The notes: a model not told the origin generated them from the sequence alone. Shown: positions 8,638 to 17,748, counted from the first letter of the stretch. The stretch: 54,039 bases of DNA from Clostridiales bacterium (GCA_009782505.1 WRIW01000011.1:1-54039), one strand, 5' to 3'. Numbers and translations are program-made.

Positions 8638-9099
8638 TTATTTGATTTTCACGATCATTTCCAGCTCGCAGGGTACGTTCAGCGGCAGCTCGCTTACCCC
8701 CACCGCGCTGCGGGCGTGAGCGCCTTTTTCCTCGAATATCTTCGCCAGGAGCTCGGAAGCGCCGTTGACCACGCCGGGCTGCCCGTTGAATCCCGGGGCG
8801 CTGCTGACGAAGCCGGTCACTTTGACGACTTGCTCCACATTGTCCAGGTCGCCGGCCAGATCCTTCACGATAGCAAGGGCGTTGAGGGCGCAGATCTTAG
8901 CCGCCTCATATGCGTCCTCCGGCGAGCACTCTGCGCCGACGTGCCCGGTATAAGCCGGTTTTCCGTCTACCGAGGGGAGCTGCCCCGACGTGTATATGGT
9001 CTTACCGTCCATTACACCCGGGACGTACGCGGCTAACGGCTTCGCTACGCCGGGGAGCTTCAGCCCCATTTCCTCCATTTTTTTCTCGATCTTTGGCAT
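8638..9099 (-). CDS. RidA family enamine/imine deaminase
   Basis: A 153-residue RidA/YjgF/TdcF-type protein. RidA hydrolyses reactive 2-aminoacrylate and related enamines released by PLP enzymes, sparing other PLP enzymes from damage. Characteristic parts are the segment GKTIYTSGQLPSVDGK, ALNALAIVKDLAGDLDNVEQVVKVTGFV and the C-terminal LPLNVPCELEMIVKI. The catalytic Arg of the active RidA subgroup is expected near residue 105; here the nearby segment reads GAHARSAVGVSELPL, where an Arg is present, but the alignment is not certain. It is the last gene of the long minus-strand run and lies 33 bp after tsaD, with a good AAAGGAGG site. Confidence 0.88.
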   Translation of the reverse strand: MPKIEKKMEEMGLKLPGVAKPLAAYVPGVMDGKTIYTSGQLPSVDGKPAYTGHVGAECSPEDAYEAAKICALNALAIVKDLAGDLDNVEQVVKVTGFVSSAPGFNGQPGVVNGASELLAKIFEEKGAHARSAVGVSELPLNVPCELEMIVKIK

Positions 9100-9132
9100 A
9101 AAATCAATCCTCCTTTTTCTTGCTGTATCACT

Positions 9133-10173
9133 TTATACTTCACGAAACGCCGGCGTATCGAAACCCAGCGACGGCTCGGCATTCATGCTCCAATCGTCCC
9201 GGTAGCCCGCCCGCAAGCGATGGTATCCGGCACAGGCGATCATCGCGGCGTTGTCGGTGCAGAATTCCGCTTCGGGCAGGTAGAGCCTCAGCCCTTCCCT
9301 GGCGCAAGCCGACGCCATCTTCCGCCGCAGGCCGCTATTGGCCGCTACCCCGCCCGCCAGCAGCACGCTTCCCACGCCATGGGCCTTGGCTGCCGCGACG
9401 GCTTTCTCCGTAAGCAAGGCCGTTACGTTTTCCTGGAATGAAGCGGCCAGATCCGCTTTGTTGATCTGCTTGTGGCTCATTTCCCATTGATTCAGTACAT
9501 TCAGCACGGCTGTCTTCAGCCCGCTGAAGCTGAAACCCCAGGGGTCGTCCTTCAGCCGGGCCGTCGGCAGCGTGAAAGCGGCGGGATCCCCCTGAGGCGC
9601 AAGCCTGTCCAGGACCGGGCCCCCCGGATACCCCAGCCCCATAGCCCTCGCTACCTTATCGTAAGCCTCCCCGGCGGCGTCGTCCCTGGTCTGGCCCAGC
9701 AGCCGGTACCGCCCGTGCCCCTCCAGAATCATCAGGGCAGTGTGCCCCCCCGACACGATGAGCCCAAGCAAAGGGAACCGTATATCCTGCCCGTGAAGCC
9801 AGTTGGCGTATATGTGACCTTCCATATGGTTGACGCCGACGTAGGGGACGTCCAGGCTGTAAGCCAGGGCTTTCGCCGTGGAGACGCCCACCAGCAGCGC
9901 CCCCACCAGCCCGGGTCCCTTAGACACCGCTATCCCGTCCAGGTCGGCAAGGCTTATGCCCGCAGCCTCCGCGGCACGGTCGATCAGGCTGTTGACCGTC
10001 TCCATATGCCGCCTGGAAGCCAGCTCCGGCACCACGCCGCCATAGGCTTGATGCAGATCCGTCTGGGAAGCTACCAGATTCGACGCCAGGTCCTTTCCAT
10101 CCCTAAGGACGGCTGCGGCTGTTTCGTCGCAGCTGCTCTCTATCCCCAGTACCCATTGAAACCTCTCAGCCAT
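9133..10173 (-). CDS. tsaD: tRNA threonylcarbamoyltransferase subunit TsaD
   Basis: A 346-residue TsaD (Gcp/Kae1), the catalytic subunit that moves the threonylcarbamoyl group from TC-AMP to A37 of ANN-decoding tRNAs. GIESSCDETAAAVL opens the ASKHA fold. The metal ligands sit in NHMEGHIYAN. LIVSGGHT and the C-terminal GGVAANSGLR and FCTDNAAMIA motifs are all intact. The ATG overlaps the end of rimI by 8 bases, so translation is coupled. Together with tsaB and tsaE just upstream it supplies three of the four t6A genes; the fourth (tsaC/ywlC) is not in this window. Confidence 0.97.
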   Translation of the reverse strand: MAERFQWVLGIESSCDETAAAVLRDGKDLASNLVASQTDLHQAYGGVVPELASRRHMETVNSLIDRAAEAAGISLADLDGIAVSKGPGLVGALLVGVSTAKALAYSLDVPYVGVNHMEGHIYANWLHGQDIRFPLLGLIVSGGHTALMILEGHGRYRLLGQTRDDAAGEAYDKVARAMGLGYPGGPVLDRLAPQGDPAAFTLPTARLKDDPWGFSFSGLKTAVLNVLNQWEMSHKQINKADLAASFQENVTALLTEKAVAAAKAHGVGSVLLAGGVAANSGLRRKMASACAREGLRLYLPEAEFCTDNAAMIACAGYHRLRAGYRDDWSMNAEPSLGFDTPAFREV

Positions 10174-10666
10174 CGGCGCTGCCCTCCGCCGCCGCTAAGC
10201 TTGACGCGGATTTGCGGTGGAGCCACATGACCATGGCGTCGGTGCGGCCGTCGTCATAGTACCCCGGCCGGACGCCCGCGTCGATGAACCCTGTTTTCTT
10301 ATACAGGTTGATCGCCACATGGTTGTCGGTACGAACCTCAAGGGTCATATGGCTGAGCCCGTTTCCCCACGCCCATTGTATCATCGCGTGGAGAAGCATT
10401 TTGCCCAGCTTCTTCCCCTGGGCCTTCGGGATCACGGCGATATTGGTAATGTGCCCTTCGTCAAATATCTTCCAGATACCGCCGTAAGCCAGCACTTCAT
10501 CGGGCAACGCCTCGTCGGCCAGGACAAGATACATCGCCATGGCGTTGTCGTGGAGCTCGCTGCGGAAGGCTGTCTCCGACCAGGGCGCGGGGAAGACCAT
10601 TTTCTCAATACGCGCGATCTGGGGAATGTCATTCTCCGTCATGCTTCGGATTTCATATGTCGTCAT
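10166..10666 (-). CDS. rimI: Ribosomal protein S18 alanine N-acetyltransferase
   Basis: A 166-residue GNAT acetyltransferase of the RimI type, which acetylates the N-terminal alanine of ribosomal protein S18. Core elements: EIRSMTENDIPQIARIEKMVF at the start, the acetyl-CoA loop PKAQGKKLGKMLL, and the NLYKKTGF motif followed by RPGYYDDGRTDAMVM. The start is set at the ATG at 10664-10666, giving the usual length; the open frame upstream adds a basic, low-quality stretch. The gene lies between tsaB and tsaD, the usual place of rimI in Firmicutes, and overlaps tsaD. Confidence 0.92.
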   Translation of the reverse strand: MTTYEIRSMTENDIPQIARIEKMVFPAPWSETAFRSELHDNAMAMYLVLADEALPDEVLAYGGIWKIFDEGHITNIAVIPKAQGKKLGKMLLHAMIQWAWGNGLSHMTLEVRTDNHVAINLYKKTGFIDAGVRPGYYDDGRTDAMVMWLHRKSASSLAAAEGSADG

Positions 10667-10731
10667 CGGATGCCGGAACCTCATTTCGGTCGTGTTTTGC
10701 TGCGCCTGTCGCTCACGGCGGCGCGGGCGCT

Positions 10732-11757
10732 TTATATCCCTCTTAGATAAATGGGTTTCAAGGGATAGAAATCCTCCGCGGGCTCTTCGCCGCTGCGCGC
10801 CAGCTTGCCGAGGGCGGCCAGCGCGATGAAGCTTCCTCGGCACAGCCCAAGGAAAGGCGGCAGGATGACAGCTCTCTCACCCAGGCTCCGCGCCCAGATC
10901 TCCCTGTACATGGCGGCGCCGTCCCCAAGCAGGTATACGCTGCTTTTCTGCCGCGCCAGCCTTTCCGCCCAGGCCTCCGGCCCGGCGGCTTCCGGCGGGA
11001 TCAGGCAGACCGGCGCCCACGGGCTAAGGTCCGCGCCCGCGGGCAGCCTGTCCTTTTTGCCCCGCTGCCGGCTCGCGAAGACCGCGGACAGATCGCCGCT
11101 GCCGTTGCTGCCGCTGCTGTTGCTACCGCTGCTGCTGCTGCCGCTGCTGCCGTTGCCGCCGTTATTGCTGCTGTTGCTGCCGCTGCTGCCCTCTGTCCAC
11201 TGATACAGCGCAGTATATATCTGCCCCCGCCTGGCGTTCAGCATAGGCGACACGTACGCCGGCTGCCCTGCCAGCTGCCATGCCATAGCCTCCAGCGTGG
11301 GTATCGCCAGCAGCCTCACCCCTTCGCCGGGCGCAGAGCCGCCGGACGTAACGGACGTGCCGGGCGCAACGCCGCCAGGCGCGGCGGCTGCATCACTGAA
11401 AGCGTCAGACGTGCCGGGCGCAGCGCCGCCGGATGCGGCAACCGCCACACCGCCGCCGGAAACGGCTTCGGCGGCAGACGCTACGCCGGACGCCGCCGAT
11501 AGGCCCTGGGCAAGGGCTTTGGCCGTAGCCATCCCTATCCTCAGCCCGGTGAATGACCCCGGCCCCGCCGATACGCCTATCACCGTGACTTCGCTTATCC
11601 TCCGGCGGCATTGGCGGAGCAGGTCGTCGATCATAGGCAAGAGCTGCTCCGAATGGGTCAGCCCCACATTGAGCAGGACTTCGCCCAGAAGCCCGTTCTC
11701 GTCGGCTAAGGCGGCTGAAGCCACCGGCGTGGCGCTGTCTATGCCAAGTATCAGCAT
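10732..11757 (-). CDS. tsaB: t6A synthesis protein TsaB with two low-complexity inserts
   Basis: TsaB (YeaZ) is the inactive paralogue that forms the TsaB-TsaD-TsaE complex needed for t6A. The N-terminal core MLILGIDSATPVASAAL, the SAGPGSFTGLRIGMATAK motif and the C-terminal LKPIYLRG-type ending are all present. At 341 residues it is about 100 longer than usual. The excess is two low-complexity segments: an Ala/Gly/Ser/Pro stretch at about 88-146 and a Ser/Gly/Asn stretch at about 190-222, the latter encoded by a near-microsatellite run of GCT/GCC-like triplets. Both fall between conserved blocks, so the fold may be kept. It overlaps the end of tsaE by 7 bases. Confidence 0.92.
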   Translation of the reverse strand: MLILGIDSATPVASAALADENGLLGEVLLNVGLTHSEQLLPMIDDLLRQCRRRISEVTVIGVSAGPGSFTGLRIGMATAKALAQGLSAASGVASAAEAVSGGGVAVAASGGAAPGTSDAFSDAAAAPGGVAPGTSVTSGGSAPGEGVRLLAIPTLEAMAWQLAGQPAYVSPMLNARRGQIYTALYQWTEGSSGSNSSNNGGNGSSGSSSSGSNSSGSNGSGDLSAVFASRQRGKKDRLPAGADLSPWAPVCLIPPEAAGPEAWAERLARQKSSVYLLGDGAAMYREIWARSLGERAVILPPFLGLCRGSFIALAALGKLARSGEEPAEDFYPLKPIYLRGI

Positions 11758-12317
11758 CCCGCCACCTCAAGCAGGCGTTTTCGCCAAGCCTCGTCGCCGC
11801 CATGCAGCGTCATTGTGATACGGCGCAAGCCGCCGGAAAAGCCCTCCTGCGCTTCCCGGGTGCCCGCGGGGGCTTCGCCGCCCCGCGCTTTCTCCAGGAC
11901 AAGCTCTATCCTTTGCTCCGGCAGGTAACCCGCCGCCAGGTCGCTCCACTCCACGACGCATACGCCGCCGCCATAGAAGTACTCCTCATAACCGAGGCCT
12001 TCCAGCTCCTCCGGCGCCTCCAGGCGGTAGACGTCGAAGTGGTATAGAGGCAGCCGCCCCCCCTCGTACAGGTGGAGCAGCGTAAATGTCGGGCTGGTCA
12101 CCGCGCCGCCGTACCCCAGCCCCGCCGCCAACCCCTGGACAAAGCAGGTCTTCCCTGCCCCCAGCTCCCCGCTCAGAGCGATGAAGTCCCCTTCCCCCAG
12201 GAGTCCGCCCAGGGAGAGACCGAAAGCCCGGGTCTCATCCGGCCCACGGGTCTCGATGCTTCTCCGGCCGCCCGGAAGCTGCCGCCGCTCCCGTCCCGGG
12301 GTCACTGCGCTTCCCAT
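11751..12317 (-). CDS. tsaE: t6A synthesis ATPase TsaE
   Basis: A 188-residue P-loop ATPase that drives the TsaB-TsaD complex in t6A synthesis. Walker A is GELGAGKTCFVQGLA. The family hallmarks SPTFTLLHLY and HFDVYRLE follow, with VVEWSD downstream. N-terminal 25 residues are basic and poorly conserved. Its ATG lies inside the last codons of the upstream amidohydrolase, a 16-base overlap, so the two are probably coupled. It also overlaps tsaB. Confidence 0.95.
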   Translation of the reverse strand: MGSAVTPGRERRQLPGGRRSIETRGPDETRAFGLSLGGLLGEGDFIALSGELGAGKTCFVQGLAAGLGYGGAVTSPTFTLLHLYEGGRLPLYHFDVYRLEAPEELEGLGYEEYFYGGGVCVVEWSDLAAGYLPEQRIELVLEKARGGEAPAGTREAQEGFSGGLRRITMTLHGGDEAWRKRLLEVAGC

Positions 12318-13483
12318 ACCCGGCGCCCGTCTACATAAGAGGCCACACAGCGGCTCCTGTAGTGGAAGGGGTCGCCGTCGTATATGGCGAAATCCGCGTC
12401 TTTGCCGACCACCAGCGAGCCCAGGCGATGATCCAGGCCCAGGATCCTGGCAGGGTTGATGGTCACGGTCTCCAGAGCCTGATCCCAGGTCAGGCCGTAT
12501 CGCACCGTCATGGCGGCGCAGAGGCTCAGGTACTGGACAGGGGTCACGCTGTGATCCGTGGTCAGGGCGACGAGTATGCCGGCGTCCACCAGGGGCTTCA
12601 CCGACCGCCAGCCGATCTGCTCCAGCTCCACCTTGGCACGGTTGGCAAAGCTCGGCCCGATCACCACGGGGATGTGTTCCCGCTGAAGTAAAGGGATGAG
12701 CTTCTCCGCTTCCGTAGCGTGTTCGATGACGATTCTCAAATCAAACTCCCCGGCTATACGGATCGCCGTGGAGATATCGTCTGCCCGGTGGGCGTGGGCC
12801 CTGAGGGGTATCTCCCTGCGGAGGAGCCTGCCCAGCAGCTCCAGCCCCAGGCTGCGCTCCTGCACGTCCCCTTCCTCAGCCGCTTTACTCTTCTTCTGCT
12901 CATAATCCCCGGCGTCTACCAAGGCCTGGCGTAATAGTGAAGCTATCCCCATCCTGGTCGTGGGGAGCTTTTTCTGCTCGATGTACACCCGCTTGGGGTT
13001 CTCCCCGAAAGCCGCTTTGACGCCGGCTTCAGGATCGACGAGCATCTCTTCCAGATCCGGCCCCGCCGTCTTCACGACGCAGACGGAACCGCCGATGACG
13101 TTAGCGCTGCCGGGGGCGACCATCACCGTTGTCACGCCGCCGGACAACGCGTCCGCGAACCCCGGGTCATAGGGGTTGATCCCGTCGATGGCCCTCATCT
13201 CGGGCGTCACGGCGGTATCCCCCGTCTCGTTGACGTCGTCCCCCTCGAACTCATGTATCTCTTCCAGTATGCCGATATGCGTATGGGCGTCGATGAGGCC
13301 CGGCGTCACCACAAGGCCCGCGCCGTCTATGACTTCCGCCCCCTTCGGTATCTCCGTCCTGCCCACACCCCCAAGGGCGGTGATTTTCCCGCCCTGCCAG
13401 ACCAGCACGCCTTTCTTCAGCGCCTTCCCTTCCACGGGATGGATCTCCGCCCCTGCCAGGGCATATATCTGATTATCGCTCAT
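12302..13483 (-). CDS. Amidohydrolase of the imidazolonepropionase-like group
   Basis: A 393-residue metal-dependent amidohydrolase. The beta-strand 1 motif is GLIDAHTHIG. A later HAHRADDI and VIEHATEAE supply further metal-ligand His residues, and LTTDHSV carries the conserved Asp. Ending NPARILGLDHRLGSLVVGKDADFAIYDGDP is the usual final segment of cytosolic imidazolonepropionase-like or dihydroorotase-like hydrolases. Substrate unknown. Start chosen at ATG 13481-13483 (MSDNQIYALAG), preceded by GGAGAAAAGCG; it overlaps the nnr stop by four bases (ATGA). Its place between nnr and tsaE suggests a repair or salvage task, but that is inference. Confidence 0.85.
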   Translation of the reverse strand: MSDNQIYALAGAEIHPVEGKALKKGVLVWQGGKITALGGVGRTEIPKGAEVIDGAGLVVTPGLIDAHTHIGILEEIHEFEGDDVNETGDTAVTPEMRAIDGINPYDPGFADALSGGVTTVMVAPGSANVIGGSVCVVKTAGPDLEEMLVDPEAGVKAAFGENPKRVYIEQKKLPTTRMGIASLLRQALVDAGDYEQKKSKAAEEGDVQERSLGLELLGRLLRREIPLRAHAHRADDISTAIRIAGEFDLRIVIEHATEAEKLIPLLQREHIPVVIGPSFANRAKVELEQIGWRSVKPLVDAGILVALTTDHSVTPVQYLSLCAAMTVRYGLTWDQALETVTINPARILGLDHRLGSLVVGKDADFAIYDGDPFHYRSRCVASYVDGRRVWEAQ

Positions 13484-15036
13484 CGCTTTTCTCCGCATAA
13501 TTCCCGCAATGCCCGGGGCAGGTATTCGGCGATATCCCCCGCCAGGCCGCCCCTGCCGCCCCAGGCTTCCTTCATCAAGTCCCCCGCCCTGCCATGGAGG
13601 TATACGGCCAGTACAGCGGCGTCGCAGGGAGGCAAGCCCCTGGCGACCCACGCCGCCAGCGCCCCGGCCAGTACATCCCCGCTGCCGGCGGTAGCCAGGG
13701 CCGGGCAGCCGGTGGTATTGATATACAGGCTGCCCCCCGGGTCGGCGATGAGGGACGAAGCGCCTTTGAGCACTACTACCGCCCCATACTCCTCCGCCGC
13801 CTTGCGGGCTGCCGCGCAGCGGTCGGCCTGCACCTGGGCGGCGCCGGTATCCAGCAGCAGCGCCAGCTCCCCGGGATGGGGGGTCAGTACCAGCGGGCTC
13901 GCCGCGCTTACGGCGATATCCTTATTCTGCGCCAGGGCCCAGAGGCCGCCGGCGTCCAGCACGGCAGGCTTCTTCCAGGCGGACAGTACCTCCTCCAGGA
14001 TCAGCGGCGCGGCTTCGTCCCGGGCCAGGCCGGGACCGATGAGCAGCACATCCTTGCCTTCCCCCGCCGCGAGTATCTCCCGGGCGGCGCTCAGGGAAAG
14101 GCTTCCGGGCTTGTCTTCCGGTAAAGCTATCGTCATCCCTTCCGGGAAAGCCAGGTCGAAGCCGTCCGCCAGGGAGTCGGGCAGAGCGGAAGTCACCATC
14201 CCGGCGCTGCCCCGGAGCGCCCCCCGGGCGGCAAGGAGCGCCGCCCCGGTCATGCCCCTGGAACCGGCCACAGCCAGCACATGGCCGAAGCTGCCCTTAT
14301 GGCTGTCCACAGGCGTGTCCGGCAGCAAAGCCCCCGCATAAGCGGCGTCCACCAGCTCCGTAGCCCGCTCCAGCAGCTCCAGGGCTTCATGGGGCAGCGA
14401 TATATCCTCCACGCCGACCTTACCCGCGTGCTGGCGCCCCGGGTAGATATAGAGCCCCTGCTTGCCGTAGGCGAAGGTGACCGTCTCCATGGCTGTCACC
14501 GCTTCCCCATCCGCCTCGCCGGTATCCGCGTTGACGCCGGAAGGGATATCCACCGCCAGTATCTCCGCCCGGCCTTTGTTGAGCGTCTCCGCCGCCAGCA
14601 GATAGTTGTTCTCCAAAGCGCCCCGGAAGCCCACCCCCAGCATGGCGTCTACCGCCACGGCAGCCGTTTCGAGGCAAAGCTTCAGGGGGTAAAAACTGTT
14701 TTTGTCCGTCAGCACATACCAGCGTATGTCCGAGCTCTCGATGAAGCCCCAGTTTTCCCGGGCCACGCCCTGATACTCGTCGGGGTTGCACAGCAGGAAA
14801 AGGCGTACGTCCGCCCCCCACTGATGGAGGTGCCGGGCCGCCACTAAGCCGTCTCCGCCGTTGTTGCCTTTGCCGGCGACGATCACGACCTGGTTCCCCT
14901 CCCCGCCCAGCCGCCTCCATGCCGCCGCCGCTACCGCGCGCCCGGCGTTTTCCATGAGCAGCAGCTGCGGGATGTGCCGTTCCTCTATGGCCCAGCGGTC
15001 CATTTTCCCCATGTCCGATCCGCTTACTATCCTCAT
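13480..15036 (-). CDS. nnr: Bifunctional NAD(P)HX epimerase/dehydratase
   Basis: A 518-residue fusion of YjeF_N (NAD(P)HX epimerase, about 1-215) and the carbohydrate kinase-like dehydratase (about 225-515). Together they repair hydrated NADH and NADPH in the cytoplasm. The epimerase half has AGKGNNGGDGLVAARHL and the DAMLGVGF motif. The dehydratase half has HKGSFGHVLAVAGS, LTPHPGELALL and AGSGDVLAGALAA with the catalytic Asp. Length and order match the standard bacterial fusion. It ends in an ATGA overlap with the amidohydrolase. Confidence 0.96.
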   Translation of the reverse strand: MRIVSGSDMGKMDRWAIEERHIPQLLLMENAGRAVAAAAWRRLGGEGNQVVIVAGKGNNGGDGLVAARHLHQWGADVRLFLLCNPDEYQGVARENWGFIESSDIRWYVLTDKNSFYPLKLCLETAAVAVDAMLGVGFRGALENNYLLAAETLNKGRAEILAVDIPSGVNADTGEADGEAVTAMETVTFAYGKQGLYIYPGRQHAGKVGVEDISLPHEALELLERATELVDAAYAGALLPDTPVDSHKGSFGHVLAVAGSRGMTGAALLAARGALRGSAGMVTSALPDSLADGFDLAFPEGMTIALPEDKPGSLSLSAAREILAAGEGKDVLLIGPGLARDEAAPLILEEVLSAWKKPAVLDAGGLWALAQNKDIAVSAASPLVLTPHPGELALLLDTGAAQVQADRCAAARKAAEEYGAVVVLKGASSLIADPGGSLYINTTGCPALATAGSGDVLAGALAAWVARGLPPCDAAVLAVYLHGRAGDLMKEAWGGRGGLAGDIAEYLPRALRELCGEKR

Positions 15037-15082
15037 CTGTCCCTCCTGCGTCCCTCGTACTCCTGCGACAACTCAGGTCATG

Positions 15083-16420
15083 CTACTCCCCCTGCTGCTC
15101 CCGGATCACCGCCGCCAGCGCCTCCGCGAGGGCCTGCAGGCTGCCTTCGTCAGGGCCTTCCGCCATGACGCGGATCTTCGCCTCCGTGCCCGAAGGTCGC
15201 ACCAGGAGCCGCCCGCTGCCTGCCAGGGCCTCTTCCGCTCGTTTTATCTCAGCCAGGATGGCGGGGTTTTCGTCCCAGCCTTCCTTCGTCTTTACCGCCA
15301 CATTGACCAGAACTTGGGGGAAGCGCTCCATCTGCCCGGCAAGCTCCTCCAGGCTGGAGCCGGTCTCCTTCATCACCGCCAGAAGCTTCAAGGCGCTTAG
15401 TATGCCGTCCCCTGTGGTGGAATCCCGCAGGAAAATGATATGCCCCGACTGCTCCCCGCCCAGGCAGGCGCCTTTGTCCAGCATCTCCTGAAGGACGTAC
15501 CGGTCCCCCACCTGGGTCTCAAGCACCTCGATACCGGCCCTGGCGCAAGCCTGCTTCATCCCGATGTTGCTCATCACCGTGGTGACGATCCCGCCCTTCA
15601 GCTCGCCCTTCTCCTGCATATGGACGCCGAATATCACCATCATCTGGTCGCCGTCTACCTCTCTGCCAAGATGATCCGCCGCCATCAGCCGGTCGGCGTC
15701 CCCGTCGAAGGCCAGGCCCGCCTGAGCCTCCCACTTCAGCACCGCTTCCCGCAGGCTTTCCAGGTGGGTGGAACCGCAGTCCCGGTTGATATTCCATCCG
15801 TCGGGCTGGTCATGGATGCTGATCACCTGGGCCCCCGCCTGCCGCAATGCCATAGGGCCAAGCTCGCTTGCGGCGCCGTTGGCGCAGTCGGCTACGACCC
15901 TAAGCCCATCCAGGCGGCAGCCGATGGAGCCTACCAGGTAGTCCACATAACGCTTCTCCCCGCCGGGGAAAGGCTTCACCCAGCCAAGCCCCTGCCCGGA
16001 AGCCCGGTCCGCCGGCGCCGGAGGCTCGTCTATCAGGGCTTCGACCTCTTCCAGGACGTCGTCGTTGAGCTTATACCCCTCATGGCCGATGAACTTTATG
16101 CCGTTATCCCCAGCCGGGTTGTGGGAAGCGGATACCACGGCGCCCACGCAGCCCTCCGTGACCATGCTCAGGTAAGCCACAGCCGGGGTAGTCAGTACGC
16201 CGCCGTCATAGACATGTACCCCCGCCGAGCAGAAGCCCGCGGTAAGTGCCCCCTGTAGCATCTGGCCGGAGAGCCTGGTATCCCTGCCGATGAGCACGGT
16301 GTCCGCCAGCCCCCTCCGGCGCAGGACTGTCCCCGCCGCCAGGCCAACCTGGAAGGCCAGCTCCGGCGTCAAGTCCAGGTTCGCCACGCCTCTTACCCCA
16401 TCCGTCCCGAAATAACGCAT
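15083..16420 (-). CDS. glmM: Phosphoglucosamine mutase
   Basis: A 445-residue GlmM, which turns glucosamine-6-phosphate into glucosamine-1-phosphate for peptidoglycan synthesis. The active serine lies in VSASHNPAGDNGIKF, the metal-binding loop is DGDADR, the sugar-binding loop is GGEQSGHIIF, and RPSGTEAKIRVMAEG is the phosphate-binding loop. The start is set at ATG 16418-16420 (MRYFGTDGVRG), preceded by GGAGGAATGAT. It follows cdaA and cdaR, the conserved cluster of Firmicutes in which GlmM binds and can inhibit the c-di-AMP cyclase CdaA. Confidence 0.97.
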   Translation of the reverse strand: MRYFGTDGVRGVANLDLTPELAFQVGLAAGTVLRRRGLADTVLIGRDTRLSGQMLQGALTAGFCSAGVHVYDGGVLTTPAVAYLSMVTEGCVGAVVSASHNPAGDNGIKFIGHEGYKLNDDVLEEVEALIDEPPAPADRASGQGLGWVKPFPGGEKRYVDYLVGSIGCRLDGLRVVADCANGAASELGPMALRQAGAQVISIHDQPDGWNINRDCGSTHLESLREAVLKWEAQAGLAFDGDADRLMAADHLGREVDGDQMMVIFGVHMQEKGELKGGIVTTVMSNIGMKQACARAGIEVLETQVGDRYVLQEMLDKGACLGGEQSGHIIFLRDSTTGDGILSALKLLAVMKETGSSLEELAGQMERFPQVLVNVAVKTKEGWDENPAILAEIKRAEEALAGSGRLLVRPSGTEAKIRVMAEGPDEGSLQALAEALAAVIREQQGE

Positions 16421-16458
16421 ATCATTCCTCCAGTATAGATTTTTTGATGCGACCAACT

Positions 16459-17748
16459 TTACTCGTCGGTATCGTCGCCGGGCTGGGCGCCCCCCAGCCG
16501 CGCCGTCTCCGGGATGACTTGTATCACAAGGAAATCCTCGGGGACTTCCACGAAAATCGTATACTCCGCGCCTTCCTGCCCGTCTCCCTGCCTATCCCCT
16601 TGCCCGTCTCCCTGCTCCTCTTCCTGCCCTTCATCTCCCCCGGCCAAGTCGATGTAAGCCCTGACGTCGTCGGCAAAACCACTGCCGTCCTCAGCGGGCT
16701 CAAATAGATCCGGATAAGCCGCCAGCGTAACGCTCACCGCCGCCGGGTAAACCTGTAGGTCCATATCCTCCGGGGCATTGAGGACCTCCAGAGGCACGCC
16801 CTCTACGGTACGCCGAACCAAGTTCTTCTCGACCCGGATCGTGATTTCTACCGTATCCCCTTCCAGCACAGTCACGCCGGGGGGTACTAAAAGCGGGATG
16901 AAGCCGTGGAAGGTCTCCGTCAGGGACGACAGGTCGATGGCTTCCGTGTTTACGTACTCGATCGCGCTGACCGTGGCGTAGGAGCCGGTGATCTTCACCG
17001 TAGCCGGCTGCACATCCATGCCCGTCATGATATACCGGTTATCCATGTTCCCCGACATAGGCGTGCGGACGGAGACGCTCTTTGAGGAAAGGTTCTCGGA
17101 TATGCCCACATAGACGGATACCTCCTCGTCCGAAAGGTCTACCCGGCGGTCTTCAAACACCTGGTTGGCCTTGTCCACCAGGACTACGGGGAGCTCCCCG
17201 CTGAAATCCCTGGTCCTGCCCGACAGGTCGAGGCTCACCCGGGCGCCGGCGATCTGATCCAAAGCCTTGCGGGGGCCGGACACGGTGATCACGGAAGGCT
17301 TGATCTCAGGCTCCCGGCTGCTGAAGCCCTGCTGGACGTCGTTGACGGTCTCGGCTACCACCGGCAGCTCCCTGGCCTCAAAGACGTCGATGGTGAGCTC
17401 CACATAATCGGGTTGGACATACGCCAGAGATAATCCACTGGGTATGGTACAGTTGACAGGGTAGATAGCCGTGCCCGGCTGGGCGCTGCTCAGATCCACA
17501 TAAGCCTTTACATCCCTGGCAAAGGTCAGGTTGACATTGGAGCGGTAGCCGCTGACTCTGATCTCCACCGGGCGCGGGTTCGCCTCAAGGAGATACCCCT
17601 CCGCAAGCCCGTTGACCGTCACGTTCACATTGGAGAAAGTCTTATCGGTGACGGGGTTCTCCGAGCTCGCTACATAGAGCAGCAGGAAAACAGCCATGCC
17701 CACTGCCACGATGCCGTAAAATAAATTGCTCTCAAAGAATCTTTTCAT
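16459..17748 (-). CDS. cdaR: CdaA regulatory protein CdaR (YbbR-domain protein)
   Basis: A 429-residue protein with one N-terminal membrane helix (LFYGIVAVGMAVFLLLYVA) and a large outer part made of YbbR-type repeats (about four, each with VxVxVSGPR or VxITGSY-like strands). In Firmicutes CdaR regulates the membrane cyclase CdaA. A short acidic, Gln/Gly-rich repetitive stretch (about 383-405, EEEQGDGQGDRQGDGQ) interrupts the last part and is unusual. The start is set at the ATG at 17746-17748 in front of the membrane helix; the upstream TTG option would add a charged tail. Confidence 0.92.
   Translation of the reverse strand: MKRFFESNLFYGIVAVGMAVFLLLYVASSENPVTDKTFSNVNVTVNGLAEGYLLEANPRPVEIRVSGYRSNVNLTFARDVKAYVDLSSAQPGTAIYPVNCTIPSGLSLAYVQPDYVELTIDVFEARELPVVAETVNDVQQGFSSREPEIKPSVITVSGPRKALDQIAGARVSLDLSGRTRDFSGELPVVLVDKANQVFEDRRVDLSDEEVSVYVGISENLSSKSVSVRTPMSGNMDNRYIMTGMDVQPATVKITGSYATVSAIEYVNTEAIDLSSLTETFHGFIPLLVPPGVTVLEGDTVEITIRVEKNLVRRTVEGVPLEVLNAPEDMDLQVYPAAVSVTLAAYPDLFEPAEDGSGFADDVRAYIDLAGGDEGQEEEQGDGQGDRQGDGQEGAEYTIFVEVPEDFLVIQVIPETARLGGAQPGDDTDE

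Noticed and set aside
13253-14341. A 362-codon plus-strand frame opposite nnr and the amidohydrolase
   Set aside because: It runs antisense across two confident genes and has simple Ala/Ser/Pro composition typical of antisense frames in GC-rich DNA.
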